Positions 6,910 through 14,479 are shown, counted from the first letter of the stretch. The stretch: DNA of 16,317 nt from CAYINU01 sp964364855 (GCA_964364855.1 CAYINU010000044.1:1-16317), one strand, 5' to 3'. The notes: a model not told the origin generated them from the sequence alone. Numbers and translations are program-made.

Positions 6910-7669
6910 GCTTGATCACCTCTTGGGTTAATTGAAGATAGGCTTGAGATCCCTTTGATAGGGGATTGTAAAGCGCGATCGGCAGGCCATGGCTGGGTGC
7001 CTCTGACAAACGAACGTTGCGGGGAACGATAGTTTCGAATAACAAGTCATTAAAAAAGGATTTCGCATTCTCCACAACCTGACGACTGAAAGAGGTGCGC
7101 TTATCGTGCATCGTCAGCACAATGCCGGCGATCTGAAGCAGTGGGTGGTAGTGCTCCTTAATTAAGTGTAGGGTATTCAACAAATTGGACAGCCCTTCAA
7201 GGGCAAAATACTCACATTGGACAGGCACGATCGTGTGGCTGGATGCAACTAGGGCGTTAATCGTTAGCAAGCCTAAAGAAGGCGGGCAGTCGATCAAGAT
7301 AAAGTCATAGTAATTCCTTAGCGCCGCAATTCGCTGATTTAGAATGGTTTCACGTGAAACCATTTGGACCAACTCAACCTCTGCGCCCGACAAATCAGCG
7401 CAGGCGGGCATGACATGCAAATTCTCAAAAGCAGAAGGATAAAGGGCCTCCGAAACATCGGCGGGCCGCATTAAGGCGTCGTAAACTGTCTTTTTGATTT
7501 TTTCGGGGGCCAGGCCCACGCCTGAGGTGGCGTTTGCCTGCGGATCAAAATCGATCAATAAGGTTTTGTGTCCGTTAATGCCCAAAAATGCGGCCAGGTT
7601 AATGGAGGTTGTGGTTTTCCCCACGCCACCCTTTTGGTTGACGATGGAGATGATAACGCCTTGTGCCAT
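6899..7669 (-). CDS. parA: Chromosome partitioning ATPase ParA (Soj)
   Basis: Deviant-Walker ATPase that forms an ATP-dependent dimer on nucleoid DNA and drives ParB-parS segregation; Soj-type proteins also act on DnaA in some bacteria. The Walker A motif KGGVGKTT lies at 13-20 with the signature lysine, Walker A' is LLIDFDPQANAT (about 37-48), and FILIDCPPSLGLLT is the Walker B region. At 256 residues with no N-terminal DNA-binding extension it is the small chromosomal type. The ATG at 7669 lacks a Shine-Dalgarno and has an extended -10 only 10 bases upstream, so a leaderless mRNA is predicted. A parS palindrome encodes the MVSRET segment. Confidence 0.97.
   Translation of the reverse strand: MAQGVIISIVNQKGGVGKTTTSINLAAFLGINGHKTLLIDFDPQANATSGVGLAPEKIKKTVYDALMRPADVSEALYPSAFENLHVMPACADLSGAEVELVQMVSRETILNQRIAALRNYYDFILIDCPPSLGLLTINALVASSHTIVPVQCEYFALEGLSNLLNTLHLIKEHYHPLLQIAGIVLTMHDKRTSFSRQVVENAKSFFNDLLFETIVPRNVRLSEAPSHGLPIALYNPLSKGSQAYLQLTQEVIKRVR
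7343..7364. promoter_or_regulatory. parS: parS centromere site 2, inside parA
   Basis: The core GTTTCACGTGAAAC (7347-7360) is perfect, and symmetry continues outward to give a 22-bp perfect palindrome. On the minus strand it encodes Met-Val-Ser-Arg-Glu-Thr of ParA. It lies about 1.3 kb from the first parS. Confidence 0.95.
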
Positions 7670-7679
7670 GATTCGAGTT

Positions 7680-7688
7680 AGTATATCA
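7680..7688 (-). promoter_or_regulatory. parA promoter (extended -10)
   Basis: On the minus strand TGA precedes TATACT (7685-7680), an extended -10 ten bases before the parA ATG. No good -35 is present at 17 bases; a T-rich stretch sits there. The predicted start point lies within about 1-4 bases of the ATG. Confidence 0.5.
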
Positions 7689-7707
7689 CAAGGATTGCGC
7701 GAAAAAA

Positions 7708-7740
7708 GGGGCCAATTTTTGGGGGAAATGGGGGTGGGGG
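7708..7740 (+). other. G-quadruplex motif between parA and clpC
   Basis: Four runs of four to five G on the plus strand: 7708-7711, 7721-7725, 7730-7734 and 7736-7740, with loops of 9, 4 and 1 bases. The run ends 4 bases before the putative clpC -35. The G-rich strand is the non-template strand for clpC and the template strand for transcripts moving left. Confidence 0.7.
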
Positions 7741-7744
7741 AGCC

Positions 7745-7773
7745 TTGCGGCCCAATCTGCCCTGAGGTATGAT
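7745..7773 (+). promoter_or_regulatory. Predicted clpC promoter
   Basis: -10 TATGAT (7768-7773) differs from consensus at one position; the -35 TTGCGG (7745-7750) at a 17-base spacing is weak. The -10 ends only 9 bases before the ATG at 7783, so the transcript would begin almost at the start codon. No CtsR-type operator repeat is visible. Confidence 0.45.
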
Positions 7774-7782
7774 GTGGCTACT

Positions 7783-10242
7783 ATGTTTTCACGATTTACC
7801 GAAAAAGCCATCCAGGCCATTATGTTGGCCCAAGAAGAAGCTAAAAAATTCCATCATAGCTATGTTGGAACTGAGCACATTTTACTGGGTATTTTGGGTG
7901 AGGGCGACAACGTTGTGATCAAGGCACTAGCCGAGCTTGGCTTGTCCGCCGATCAAATCCGCGGTGCAGTCGAAGAAAAACTAGAGTATGGCGGACTCAC
8001 ATCGGACTACGGCAATATTCCCTTTACCCAACAAGCCAAGCAAGTCCTGACTTATGCTTGGGATGAAGCGCGAAAATTGGGTCACAATTATGTAAATGTA
8101 GAGCACTTGTTCCTGTCCATTTTTCGAGAGCCCACCAACATTGCAGCCCGAGTGCTAAGCGAAAAAGGAGTGACGGTTGGCAAGTTCAAAGAAGCCTTGT
8201 TTTCATTGCTAGGTAGCCGCATTGCCACCTCTCAAAAAGCCCAAAATGCAGCCCCCACACCCACGCTTGATTTGTATGGCCGTGACCTGACCTGGTTGGC
8301 CCGCGAGAACAAGCTTGATCCGGTAATTGGGAGAGAGCACGAGATCGATCGTATGATTCAAATCCTGAGCCGCCGCACCAAAAACAATCCGGTTTTAACG
8401 GGTGAGGCCGGTGTCGGAAAAACAGCAGTAGTAGAGGGTCTTGCTCAGAAAATCGTGCGTGGCGAGGTTCCTGACAAATTGCGGGACCGACGCGTGGTGT
8501 CCCTTGATCTCGGATTGCTGGTTGCCGGAACGAAATACCGCGGCGAATTTGAAGACCGCGTCAAAAAAGTAATGGAAGAAGTTCGTAAGTCCAAAAATGT
8601 CATTCTATTTGTGGACGAGCTACATACTATCATCGGCACTGGTGGATCCGAGGGCAGCCTGGATGCGGCTAACCTTTTTAAGCCCGCATTGGCCCGTGGT
8701 GAATTACAGTGCATTGGGGCTACCACGCTTGACGAATATCGCAAGCATATCGAGGGTGATGCGGCATTGGAGCGTCGCTTCCAGTCCGTCTTGGTAGAGG
8801 AGCCGAATGAGGCTCAGACCTTGGAGATCCTTAAGGGGATTCGTCGGCGGTATGAAGAATTTCACCACGTGACGATTACGGACGAGGCGCTTTCGGAGGC
8901 TGTTCAGCTTTCTGGTCGGTATATCGTGGATCGGTCGATGCCTGATAAAGCGGTAGATGTGATCGACGAGGCGGCTGCCAAAATTATGTTGCGTGCATCC
9001 TCCTTGCCTGAGGAATTGAAGAAACTACAAAGTGATCGGGAAAAGTCCGTTACCGAGCTGACGTTGGCCCAGCGCCAAGGGGATACCGAAATGGTGTCCA
9101 GTATCGAAGAGCGCCTAGCCGAACTGGACGCCCAATTGGGTAAGTATCCCGAAACGGACCGGCTTTACGCACAAAAGACAGTAACCGGGGCCACCGTGGC
9201 GGATGTGGTCTCGGTCTGGACAGGGGTGCCTATCACTCGCCTGACCGAAGAAGAATCTCACCGTCTCATGCGCATGGAGGCGGAGTTGGAAACCCAAGTT
9301 GTGGGTCAAGATGAGGCGGTTAAGGCCTTGGCAAAGGCCATCCGTCGCGCAAAAGTAGGCCTCAAGGATCCGAATCGCCCGATGGGATCTTTCTTATTTT
9401 TAGGACCTACCGGCGTTGGGAAATCCCAGCTGGCCAAGGCATTGGCGAAGTTTTTATTTGGAAAAGAAGAAGCCATGGTACGGATCGATATGTCCGAATA
9501 CATGGAAAAGCATACCGTTTCGCGATTGGTGGGTTCGCCACCCGGTTATGTGGGTTACAACGAGGGTGGCCAATTGACGGAGCCTGTTCGGCGCAAACCC
9601 TATTCGGTTGTGCTGTTTGATGAATTGGAAAAGGCATCGCCAGACATCGCCAATATTTTATTGCAAATTCTCGAAGATGGGCGGCTAACGGATGCTACCG
9701 GACGCATGGTGAATTTCAAAAACACCATTATCATTATGACGTCTAATGCCGGAACCAAATTTATCGAAAAGCAGTCCGCATTTGGTTTTTACCAAGGTGA
9801 TCAGTCTGGCCAGGTGGATTTCGATAATGTAAAAGCCAAGCTGCAAGATGAATTGCGAAACGAGTTTCGGCCCGAGTTTTTAAACCGTATTGATGGTATT
9901 GTCTTTTTTAGGCCATTGTCCAAAGAAGACCTAAAAAAAATCGTCGACATTATGTTGGCCGATGTGCAGCAGCGTCTCAAGGAAAAAGAGATTTATTTTG
10001 ATGTCGACAAGAAAACAAAAGAATTTCTGGTGGACAAAGGATATGACAGAAAGCAGGGCGCAAGGCCGTTGCGCCGTTCTATCCAAACCCATTTTGAAGA
10101 TCCGTTGGCCGATTTCTTGATCGGTATGGGGCAACGTAACAATATTCATGTGAAGGTTACACTCCGAAAAGACCAGTTGCATTTTGAATTGGTGAAACCC
10201 CCCAAAAAAGCGGCCGGAAAGCCCGAGCTCGTTGCCGCCTAA
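7783..10242 (+). CDS. clpC: ATP-dependent Clp protease ATP-binding subunit ClpC
   Basis: Hsp100 unfoldase that feeds substrates to ClpP in the cytosol. Two Clp-N repeats fill about residues 5-145 (FTEKAIQAIMLAQEEA and FTQQAKQVLTYAWDEA). The first AAA+ module has Walker A GEAGVGKT (about 207-214) and Walker B VILFVDELHT. A coiled middle segment rich in Glu/Lys/Leu follows, then the second module with GPTGVGKS (about 541-548) and a C-terminal D2-small domain. Length 819 and the short middle domain fit ClpC rather than ClpB. I chose ATG 7783 because MFSRFTEKA matches the family start MFGRFTE; a GTG at 7774 would add three residues. No Shine-Dalgarno is visible. The stop is one base from the favoured radA start, and no ctsR, mcsA or mcsB precedes it. 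Confidence 0.96.
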   Translation: MFSRFTEKAIQAIMLAQEEAKKFHHSYVGTEHILLGILGEGDNVVIKALAELGLSADQIRGAVEEKLEYGGLTSDYGNIPFTQQAKQVLTYAWDEARKLGHNYVNVEHLFLSIFREPTNIAARVLSEKGVTVGKFKEALFSLLGSRIATSQKAQNAAPTPTLDLYGRDLTWLARENKLDPVIGREHEIDRMIQILSRRTKNNPVLTGEAGVGKTAVVEGLAQKIVRGEVPDKLRDRRVVSLDLGLLVAGTKYRGEFEDRVKKVMEEVRKSKNVILFVDELHTIIGTGGSEGSLDAANLFKPALARGELQCIGATTLDEYRKHIEGDAALERRFQSVLVEEPNEAQTLEILKGIRRRYEEFHHVTITDEALSEAVQLSGRYIVDRSMPDKAVDVIDEAAAKIMLRASSLPEELKKLQSDREKSVTELTLAQRQGDTEMVSSIEERLAELDAQLGKYPETDRLYAQKTVTGATVADVVSVWTGVPITRLTEEESHRLMRMEAELETQVVGQDEAVKALAKAIRRAKVGLKDPNRPMGSFLFLGPTGVGKSQLAKALAKFLFGKEEAMVRIDMSEYMEKHTVSRLVGSPPGYVGYNEGGQLTEPVRRKPYSVVLFDELEKASPDIANILLQILEDGRLTDATGRMVNFKNTIIIMTSNAGTKFIEKQSAFGFYQGDQSGQVDFDNVKAKLQDELRNEFRPEFLNRIDGIVFFRPLSKEDLKKIVDIMLADVQQRLKEKEIYFDVDKKTKEFLVDKGYDRKQGARPLRRSIQTHFEDPLADFLIGMGQRNNIHVKVTLRKDQLHFELVKPPKKAAGKPELVAA

Positions 10243-10243
10243 C

Positions 10244-11584
10244 TTGGCCAAAGACAAAACCCTTTTCCGTTGCCAAGCCTGTGGTGCGGAGTCCTTGCGC
10301 TGGCAGGGGCAGTGTACAGCGTGCGGTGATTGGAACACGCTTGCCGAAAAAATGCGCACAGCTTCTGCTTTTTCGGCACCGATGGCGCTCGTGGATGTCC
10401 CTGAGTCCCAAACGGCGTTCCTTCATACCGGGCTGGCTGAATTTGATCATGTGATGGGACCTGGAGTGCCATTGGGGTCGGTGATGCTTTTGGGTGGAGA
10501 GCCCGGCATTGGAAAGTCAACATTAATACTACAAGTGGTGGCGGCCCTGGCAAGCCGAGGTAAAAAAGTGTTGTATGTGTCCGGAGAGGAATCCGAGCAA
10601 CACCTACGGTTGCGTGCCCGCAGGTTGGCCCTGCCACAGGACAGCATTTACGTTTCCTCTCAAACGGCTATGCCGGATATTGAGGCGGCAGTGGCGGCAC
10701 TAGAACCCGATATTGTGGTAATGGATTCGGTGCAAGTGATGACGGATCCGGATTTGGCCTCATCGGCAGGCAGTATTTCCCAGCTGACTGCGTGTACCCA
10801 GCGCCTTTCCCAATACACCAAAAGACAAAACATTACCCTAATGTTGATCGGCCATATTACCAAAGACGGCCAGCTAGCAGGTCCAAAAGTCATCGAACAC
10901 CTCGTGGATATCGTGCTGTTTTTCGAAGGGGAGCGCTCAGGTACATTGCGCCTATTGCGTAGCCTGAAAAACCGATTTTTTACCACCAACGAGGTCGGAT
11001 TGTTCCAGATGGAGGAAGAGGGGCTGGTCTCGGTGTCCAATCCCAGCGCTCCCTTTTTGGACTCCACGACATTGTCGTTTTCAGGGTCAGTTATTGTACC
11101 GGTCATGGAGGGTTCCCGAGCCTTGCTGATTGAATTGCAGGCCCTGGTTGTGCCGACCGGATATGCTACCCCAAGACGGACGTTTTCCGGTGTTGACCCC
11201 AATCGTACCCAGTTGCTGATCGCGGTTCTAGAAAAATTGGGGCGCTATCGTCTGGGTCAGGCCGATGTATTTGTCAATGTTGTCGGGGGCTATCGCTTGA
11301 GCGAGCCTGCGGCTGACTTGGGAATTTTGATGGCTATTGTGTCTTCTTTGACAGGACGGCCGTTGCAAAAAAGCACGGCTGTTTTTGGGGAAGTGGGCTT
11401 GTCTGGAGAGGTGCGAGGTGTGCCTCATGCCGAAAAAAGGCTTCACGCGGTGGCCGGGCTGGGCATGTCGAGCGCCATTATGCCGGATCGGCCGGTGAAA
11501 GCACGCTGGGAAAGCCTATTTCCCTTACCCGTGCGCAGTGTTGAAGATGCCGTGCGTCTGGGGCTGGGTTCTGTTGACGCTTAA
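10244..11584 (+). CDS. radA: DNA repair protein RadA (Sms)
   Basis: RecA-like branch-migration ATPase that helps process recombination intermediates. An N-terminal C4 zinc finger uses Cys10, 13, 24 and 27 (CQACG and CTACG). Walker A GGEPGIGKST lies at about 84-93, and a C-terminal Lon-type domain includes VNVVGGYRLSEPAADLGI. The RadA signature KNRFG reads KNRFF here (242-246), which is unusual. Length 447 is normal. I chose the TTG at 10244 because it gives the typical RadA start MAKDKT; a TTG at 10232 in frame, overlapping clpC, would add four residues. Neither has a clear Shine-Dalgarno, so translation probably relies on coupling to clpC. The rpsB promoter begins within its 3' end. Confidence 0.95.
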   Translation: MAKDKTLFRCQACGAESLRWQGQCTACGDWNTLAEKMRTASAFSAPMALVDVPESQTAFLHTGLAEFDHVMGPGVPLGSVMLLGGEPGIGKSTLILQVVAALASRGKKVLYVSGEESEQHLRLRARRLALPQDSIYVSSQTAMPDIEAAVAALEPDIVVMDSVQVMTDPDLASSAGSISQLTACTQRLSQYTKRQNITLMLIGHITKDGQLAGPKVIEHLVDIVLFFEGERSGTLRLLRSLKNRFFTTNEVGLFQMEEEGLVSVSNPSAPFLDSTTLSFSGSVIVPVMEGSRALLIELQALVVPTGYATPRRTFSGVDPNRTQLLIAVLEKLGRYRLGQADVFVNVVGGYRLSEPAADLGILMAIVSSLTGRPLQKSTAVFGEVGLSGEVRGVPHAEKRLHAVAGLGMSSAIMPDRPVKARWESLFPLPVRSVEDAVRLGLGSVDA

Positions 11585-11603
11585 ACACGGTCGCTGCTAT
11601 ACT
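11574..11603 (+). promoter_or_regulatory. Strong promoter for rpsB-tsf
   Basis: -35 TTGACG (11574-11579) lies inside the end of radA; after an 18-base spacer the -10 TATACT (11598-11603) is preceded by TGC, an extended -10. The predicted leader is about 45 bases. This is among the best consensus matches in the window, as expected for a ribosomal gene. Confidence 0.75.
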
Positions 11604-11654
11604 CACCGCCCATTGGCCCGGGGCAAACCAGGCACATTTTAAGGAGCAACGTGA

Positions 11655-12449
11655 ATGGAAAAAGAAAATCCGACTAAGTCGTCTAACCGCTCCCCTCAAA
11701 TTGTCACGATGCGGCAATTACTCGAGAGCGGTGTACATTTCGGGCACCAGACCAAGCGCTGGAATCCCAAGATGAAACGGTATATTTTTACCGCCCGAAA
11801 TGATATTCATGTCATCGACCTTCAGCAGTCCATCAAGTTGATTAAGGTTGTTTATGAATTTGTCAAAGGCATAGTAGCCAATGGTGGAACGGTTTTATTT
11901 GTGGGTACGAAAAAGCAGGCCCAGGAAGCCGTCAAAGACGAGGCGGGTCGTTCAGGTATGCCTTTTGTTAATCAACGGTGGCTTGGCGGAACGCTGACCA
12001 ATAACATCACCATTCGTCAAAGCGTGAACAAGCTAAAGGCCCTGGATAAATTAAATAAGGACGGTATTTTGGAACAGCTCTCCAAAAAAGAAGCTGCCCG
12101 CAAGCTAAAGGCCTTAGGTCGTCTGCAGTTTTATCTGGAAGGCATTAAAGACATGATCAGGCTTCCAGGCGCTATTTTTGTCATCGATACCAAAAAAGAG
12201 CAATTGGCTGTTCGTGAAGCGCGGCGCCTGGGTATCCCTGTTATCGGGATTGTGGATACCAATGCAGATCCCACGGAAGTGGACTATCCCATCCCTGCAA
12301 ACGATGACGCCATTCGGGCCATCCGACTGCTGTGTTCTATTGTGGCGGACGCCGTTGTGGCTGGCCAAAAGCAGCGCGACGGTATCGAGGATGAGCCCCA
12401 AGCTGCCGAAGTCCTTGTAGAGTCAGCAGAACCCGCTGTCAGCGAATAA
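11655..12449 (+). CDS. rpsB: 30S ribosomal protein S2
   Basis: Component of the small ribosomal subunit, needed for S1 docking in many bacteria. The diagnostic VTMRQLLESGVHFGHQTKRWNPKM lies near residues 17-40, followed by FVGTKKQAQ and RWLGGTLTNN. Residues 1-16 (MEKENPTKSSNRSPQI) form a polar extension longer than the usual few residues before VTMRQ, and the C-terminus is an acidic tail. AAGGAG at 11641-11646, 8 bases before the ATG at 11655, supports the long start over the internal Met at VTM. tsf follows after 10 bases, forming the conserved rpsB-tsf operon. Confidence 0.97.
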   Translation: MEKENPTKSSNRSPQIVTMRQLLESGVHFGHQTKRWNPKMKRYIFTARNDIHVIDLQQSIKLIKVVYEFVKGIVANGGTVLFVGTKKQAQEAVKDEAGRSGMPFVNQRWLGGTLTNNITIRQSVNKLKALDKLNKDGILEQLSKKEAARKLKALGRLQFYLEGIKDMIRLPGAIFVIDTKKEQLAVREARRLGIPVIGIVDTNADPTEVDYPIPANDDAIRAIRLLCSIVADAVVAGQKQRDGIEDEPQAAEVLVESAEPAVSE

Positions 12450-12459
12450 GGAGTAATCG

Positions 12460-13266
12460 ATGAGCATCTCAGCAAAGGCCGTAAAAGAACTGCGGGAACG
12501 CACCGGCGTGGGTATGATGGCGTGCAAAAAAGCCCTCGAAGAAGCCAACGGCGACTTCGAAGCGGCCGTTAAGTATTTGCGTGAAAAAGGATTGGCCAAG
12601 GCGGCTAGCAAGGGCGAGCGCGCCGCACATGAAGGGCGTATTGTTACCGCAGGGACAGCTACCGAGGCCGTGATGGTTGAGGTCAACTGCGAAACAGACT
12701 TCGTCGGCAAGAATGATTCCTTTGCACAGTTTGTTGATCAGGCTGTTCAGGCCGCTTTGGCCCAACATATCGACTCGGTTGAGGCCTTGGAAAAGGCGAC
12801 CGTGGAGGGACATACCCTTTCTCAGATGGCATCGGACCAAGTGCTCAAATTGGGCGAAAACATCAAGATCGGCCGCATGGCCCGGGTGACGGGTGCATCC
12901 GTCGGGCATTACACGCACATGAACTATCGTGTGGGTGTGATCATTGCGTTTAGCGGCGCCGTGGATCCCGAAACTGCCAAAGATATTGCCATGCATATCG
13001 CGGCTGCCAACCCGCAATACATTTCCCCTCAGCACGTCCCTGCAGAAGAGCTGGACAAGGAAAAAGAAGTTACCCGAAATCAACTGCGCAACGAAGGCCG
13101 ACCGGAAAATATGTTGGATAAGATCGTGGAAGGTAAAATTTCTCGGTTTTACAAAGATGTCTGTCTGTTGGAACAGACTTTTGTAAAGGACGCTGACAAG
13201 GCCGTAAAAGCGGTATTGCCAGCCGGTGTTACCGTGACGGCCTTTGTACGGTTCTCTCTGGGATAG
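12460..13266 (+). CDS. tsf: Elongation factor Ts
   Basis: Guanine-nucleotide exchange factor for EF-Tu in translation elongation. The N-terminal UBA-like domain reads VKELRERTGVGMMACKKALEEANGDFEAAVKYLREKG, and the exchange motif TDFVGKND lies at 79-86. Two dimerisation-type core subdomains follow; 268 residues is typical. AAGGAG (12448-12453), overlapping the rpsB stop, is 6 bases before the ATG. The usual downstream partners pyrH and frr are absent; a dNTPase gene follows after 7 bases. Confidence 0.97.
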   Translation: MSISAKAVKELRERTGVGMMACKKALEEANGDFEAAVKYLREKGLAKAASKGERAAHEGRIVTAGTATEAVMVEVNCETDFVGKNDSFAQFVDQAVQAALAQHIDSVEALEKATVEGHTLSQMASDQVLKLGENIKIGRMARVTGASVGHYTHMNYRVGVIIAFSGAVDPETAKDIAMHIAAANPQYISPQHVPAEELDKEKEVTRNQLRNEGRPENMLDKIVEGKISRFYKDVCLLEQTFVKDADKAVKAVLPAGVTVTAFVRFSLG

Positions 13267-13273
13267 CTAGCCG

Positions 13274-14401
13274 TTGCTTCCCCGTGAGGCTTTTGAACAA
13301 AACGAGAGCCACTTTTTGGCCCCGTATGCGGCCAAAAGCGTAGAGTCTGCCGGACGGGTTCATGCGGAACCCGAGGCAGACTCCCGAACGTGTTATCAGC
13401 GAGACCGTGATCGTATTATTCATTCCAAGGCTTTTCGGCGCCTCAAACACAAAACTCAGGTGTTTGTGGCTACGGAGTCTGACCATTTTCGCTCCAGGCT
13501 GACGCATACCCTGGAAGTGGCACAGATTTCTCGGCATTTGGCCCGCATTCTGGGTTTAAATGAGGACCTTTGTGAAGCCATTGCTTTGGCTCATGACCTG
13601 GGGCATACCCCATTTGGCCATGCGGGAGAGCGGGAAATGAACAGGCTGATGCAAAACCATGGTGGCTTTGAGCATAACGTCCAAAGTCTACGGGTGGTGG
13701 ATGTATTGGAGACACGGCGCCCCGAATACCGGGGCTTGAATTTGTCCAAGGAAGTTCGGGATGGCTTGCTCAAATACCCCGCTGCCCAGGGTGCGACATA
13801 CAGCCCGACTCTGGAGGCAGCTGTGGTTAATATTGCGGATGAAATCGCTTATAACAATCACGATTTAGACGATGGCCTGGCCGCTGGTCTTTTGTCGGAG
13901 GCGGAGCTGGAAGTAGGCATTCCGTTGTGGGCCGAGGCCAAACAGGCCATCCTGCGCCAGACCCCGTCGCTTGCGGGAAAGTATCTGTGGCATCAGATCA
14001 ATAGTTATTTGATTACGACCCAAATTGATGACGTGGTGTGTACAGTGAAGGGGGCCATCTCGCAATATGGCTTAAACTCCCGTGCCGGATTGGCCGATTT
14101 TCCCATAAAAGACATTGGCTTTAGTCCCCAAATGAAGGCCAAAAATCAGACCCTTCGCCGGTACTTGTTTGACGCGCTATACACGCATTACAAGGTCTAT
14201 CGGATGAACAAAAAGGGCCAGCATTTGATATCCGGCTTATTTCAGGCATTTCACTCGGATCCGAAACTCCTGCCACCGGACTATAAAGCGCGGGCAGCCG
14301 GCGATGGATTGGAAAGGGCGATCTGCGATTACATTGCCGGGATGTCCGACGTATATGCCCAAAAGGAACACCGGGAAATATATGGTAATTTCGAGTGGTA
14401 A
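13274..14401 (+). CDS. dgt: Deoxyguanosinetriphosphate triphosphohydrolase-like protein (HD domain)
   Basis: HD-domain phosphohydrolase that splits dNTPs into nucleoside and triphosphate, controlling dNTP pools. The N-terminal signature YQRDRDRIIHSKAFRRLKHKTQVF lies at about 41-64. Metal ligands are His78 (SRLTH), the His107-Asp108 pair in AHDLGHTPFGHAGE, and Asp189 in NIADEIAYNNHDLDDGL. Length 375 fits the Dgt type 2 subfamily. The TTG at 13274 is the only start giving the full N-terminus, and MLPREAFEQNESHFLAPYA aligns with family starts; the Shine-Dalgarno is weak. It lies 7 bases after tsf, so it is probably the last gene of that operon. Substrate preference cannot be read from the sequence. 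Confidence 0.92.
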   Translation: MLPREAFEQNESHFLAPYAAKSVESAGRVHAEPEADSRTCYQRDRDRIIHSKAFRRLKHKTQVFVATESDHFRSRLTHTLEVAQISRHLARILGLNEDLCEAIALAHDLGHTPFGHAGEREMNRLMQNHGGFEHNVQSLRVVDVLETRRPEYRGLNLSKEVRDGLLKYPAAQGATYSPTLEAAVVNIADEIAYNNHDLDDGLAAGLLSEAELEVGIPLWAEAKQAILRQTPSLAGKYLWHQINSYLITTQIDDVVCTVKGAISQYGLNSRAGLADFPIKDIGFSPQMKAKNQTLRRYLFDALYTHYKVYRMNKKGQHLISGLFQAFHSDPKLLPPDYKARAAGDGLERAICDYIAGMSDVYAQKEHREIYGNFEW

Positions 14402-14473
14402 TTTCTTATTTTACATATTTAATATTTCTGATTTTATATGTTCCACCCCTTCCCTAGAAAATTTTCACCGTGC
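14402..14473 (+). other. AT-rich region upstream of trxA
   Basis: The stretch 14402-14442 is almost entirely A and T, in contrast to its surroundings. A 10-bp palindrome GAAAATTTTC lies at 14457-14466, just upstream of the trxA -10. It may act as an UP element or regulator site. I see no convincing terminator for dgt here. Confidence 0.4.
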
Positions 14474-14479
14474 TACACT
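14471..14479 (+). promoter_or_regulatory. trxA promoter (extended -10)
   Basis: TGC followed by TACACT (14474-14479) makes an extended -10. No recognisable -35 lies at 17-18 bases, which fits promoters that depend on the TGn element. The start point near 14486 gives a leader of about 24 bases. Confidence 0.45.

Noticed and set aside
10239..10637. A 132-codon open frame antisense to radA
   Set aside because: Composition follows from the antisense of radA codons, with many Pro/Arg/Thr and no domain; no promoter or Shine-Dalgarno seen.
12469..13083. A 204-codon open frame antisense to tsf
   Set aside because: It is long but mirrors the tsf reading frame, is rich in His/Cys/Phe as antisense frames are, and has no start signals.
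14402..14442. AT-rich stretch considered as an origin unwinding element
   Set aside because: It is about 13 kb from dnaA with no DnaA boxes nearby; a promoter-upstream role for trxA is simpler.
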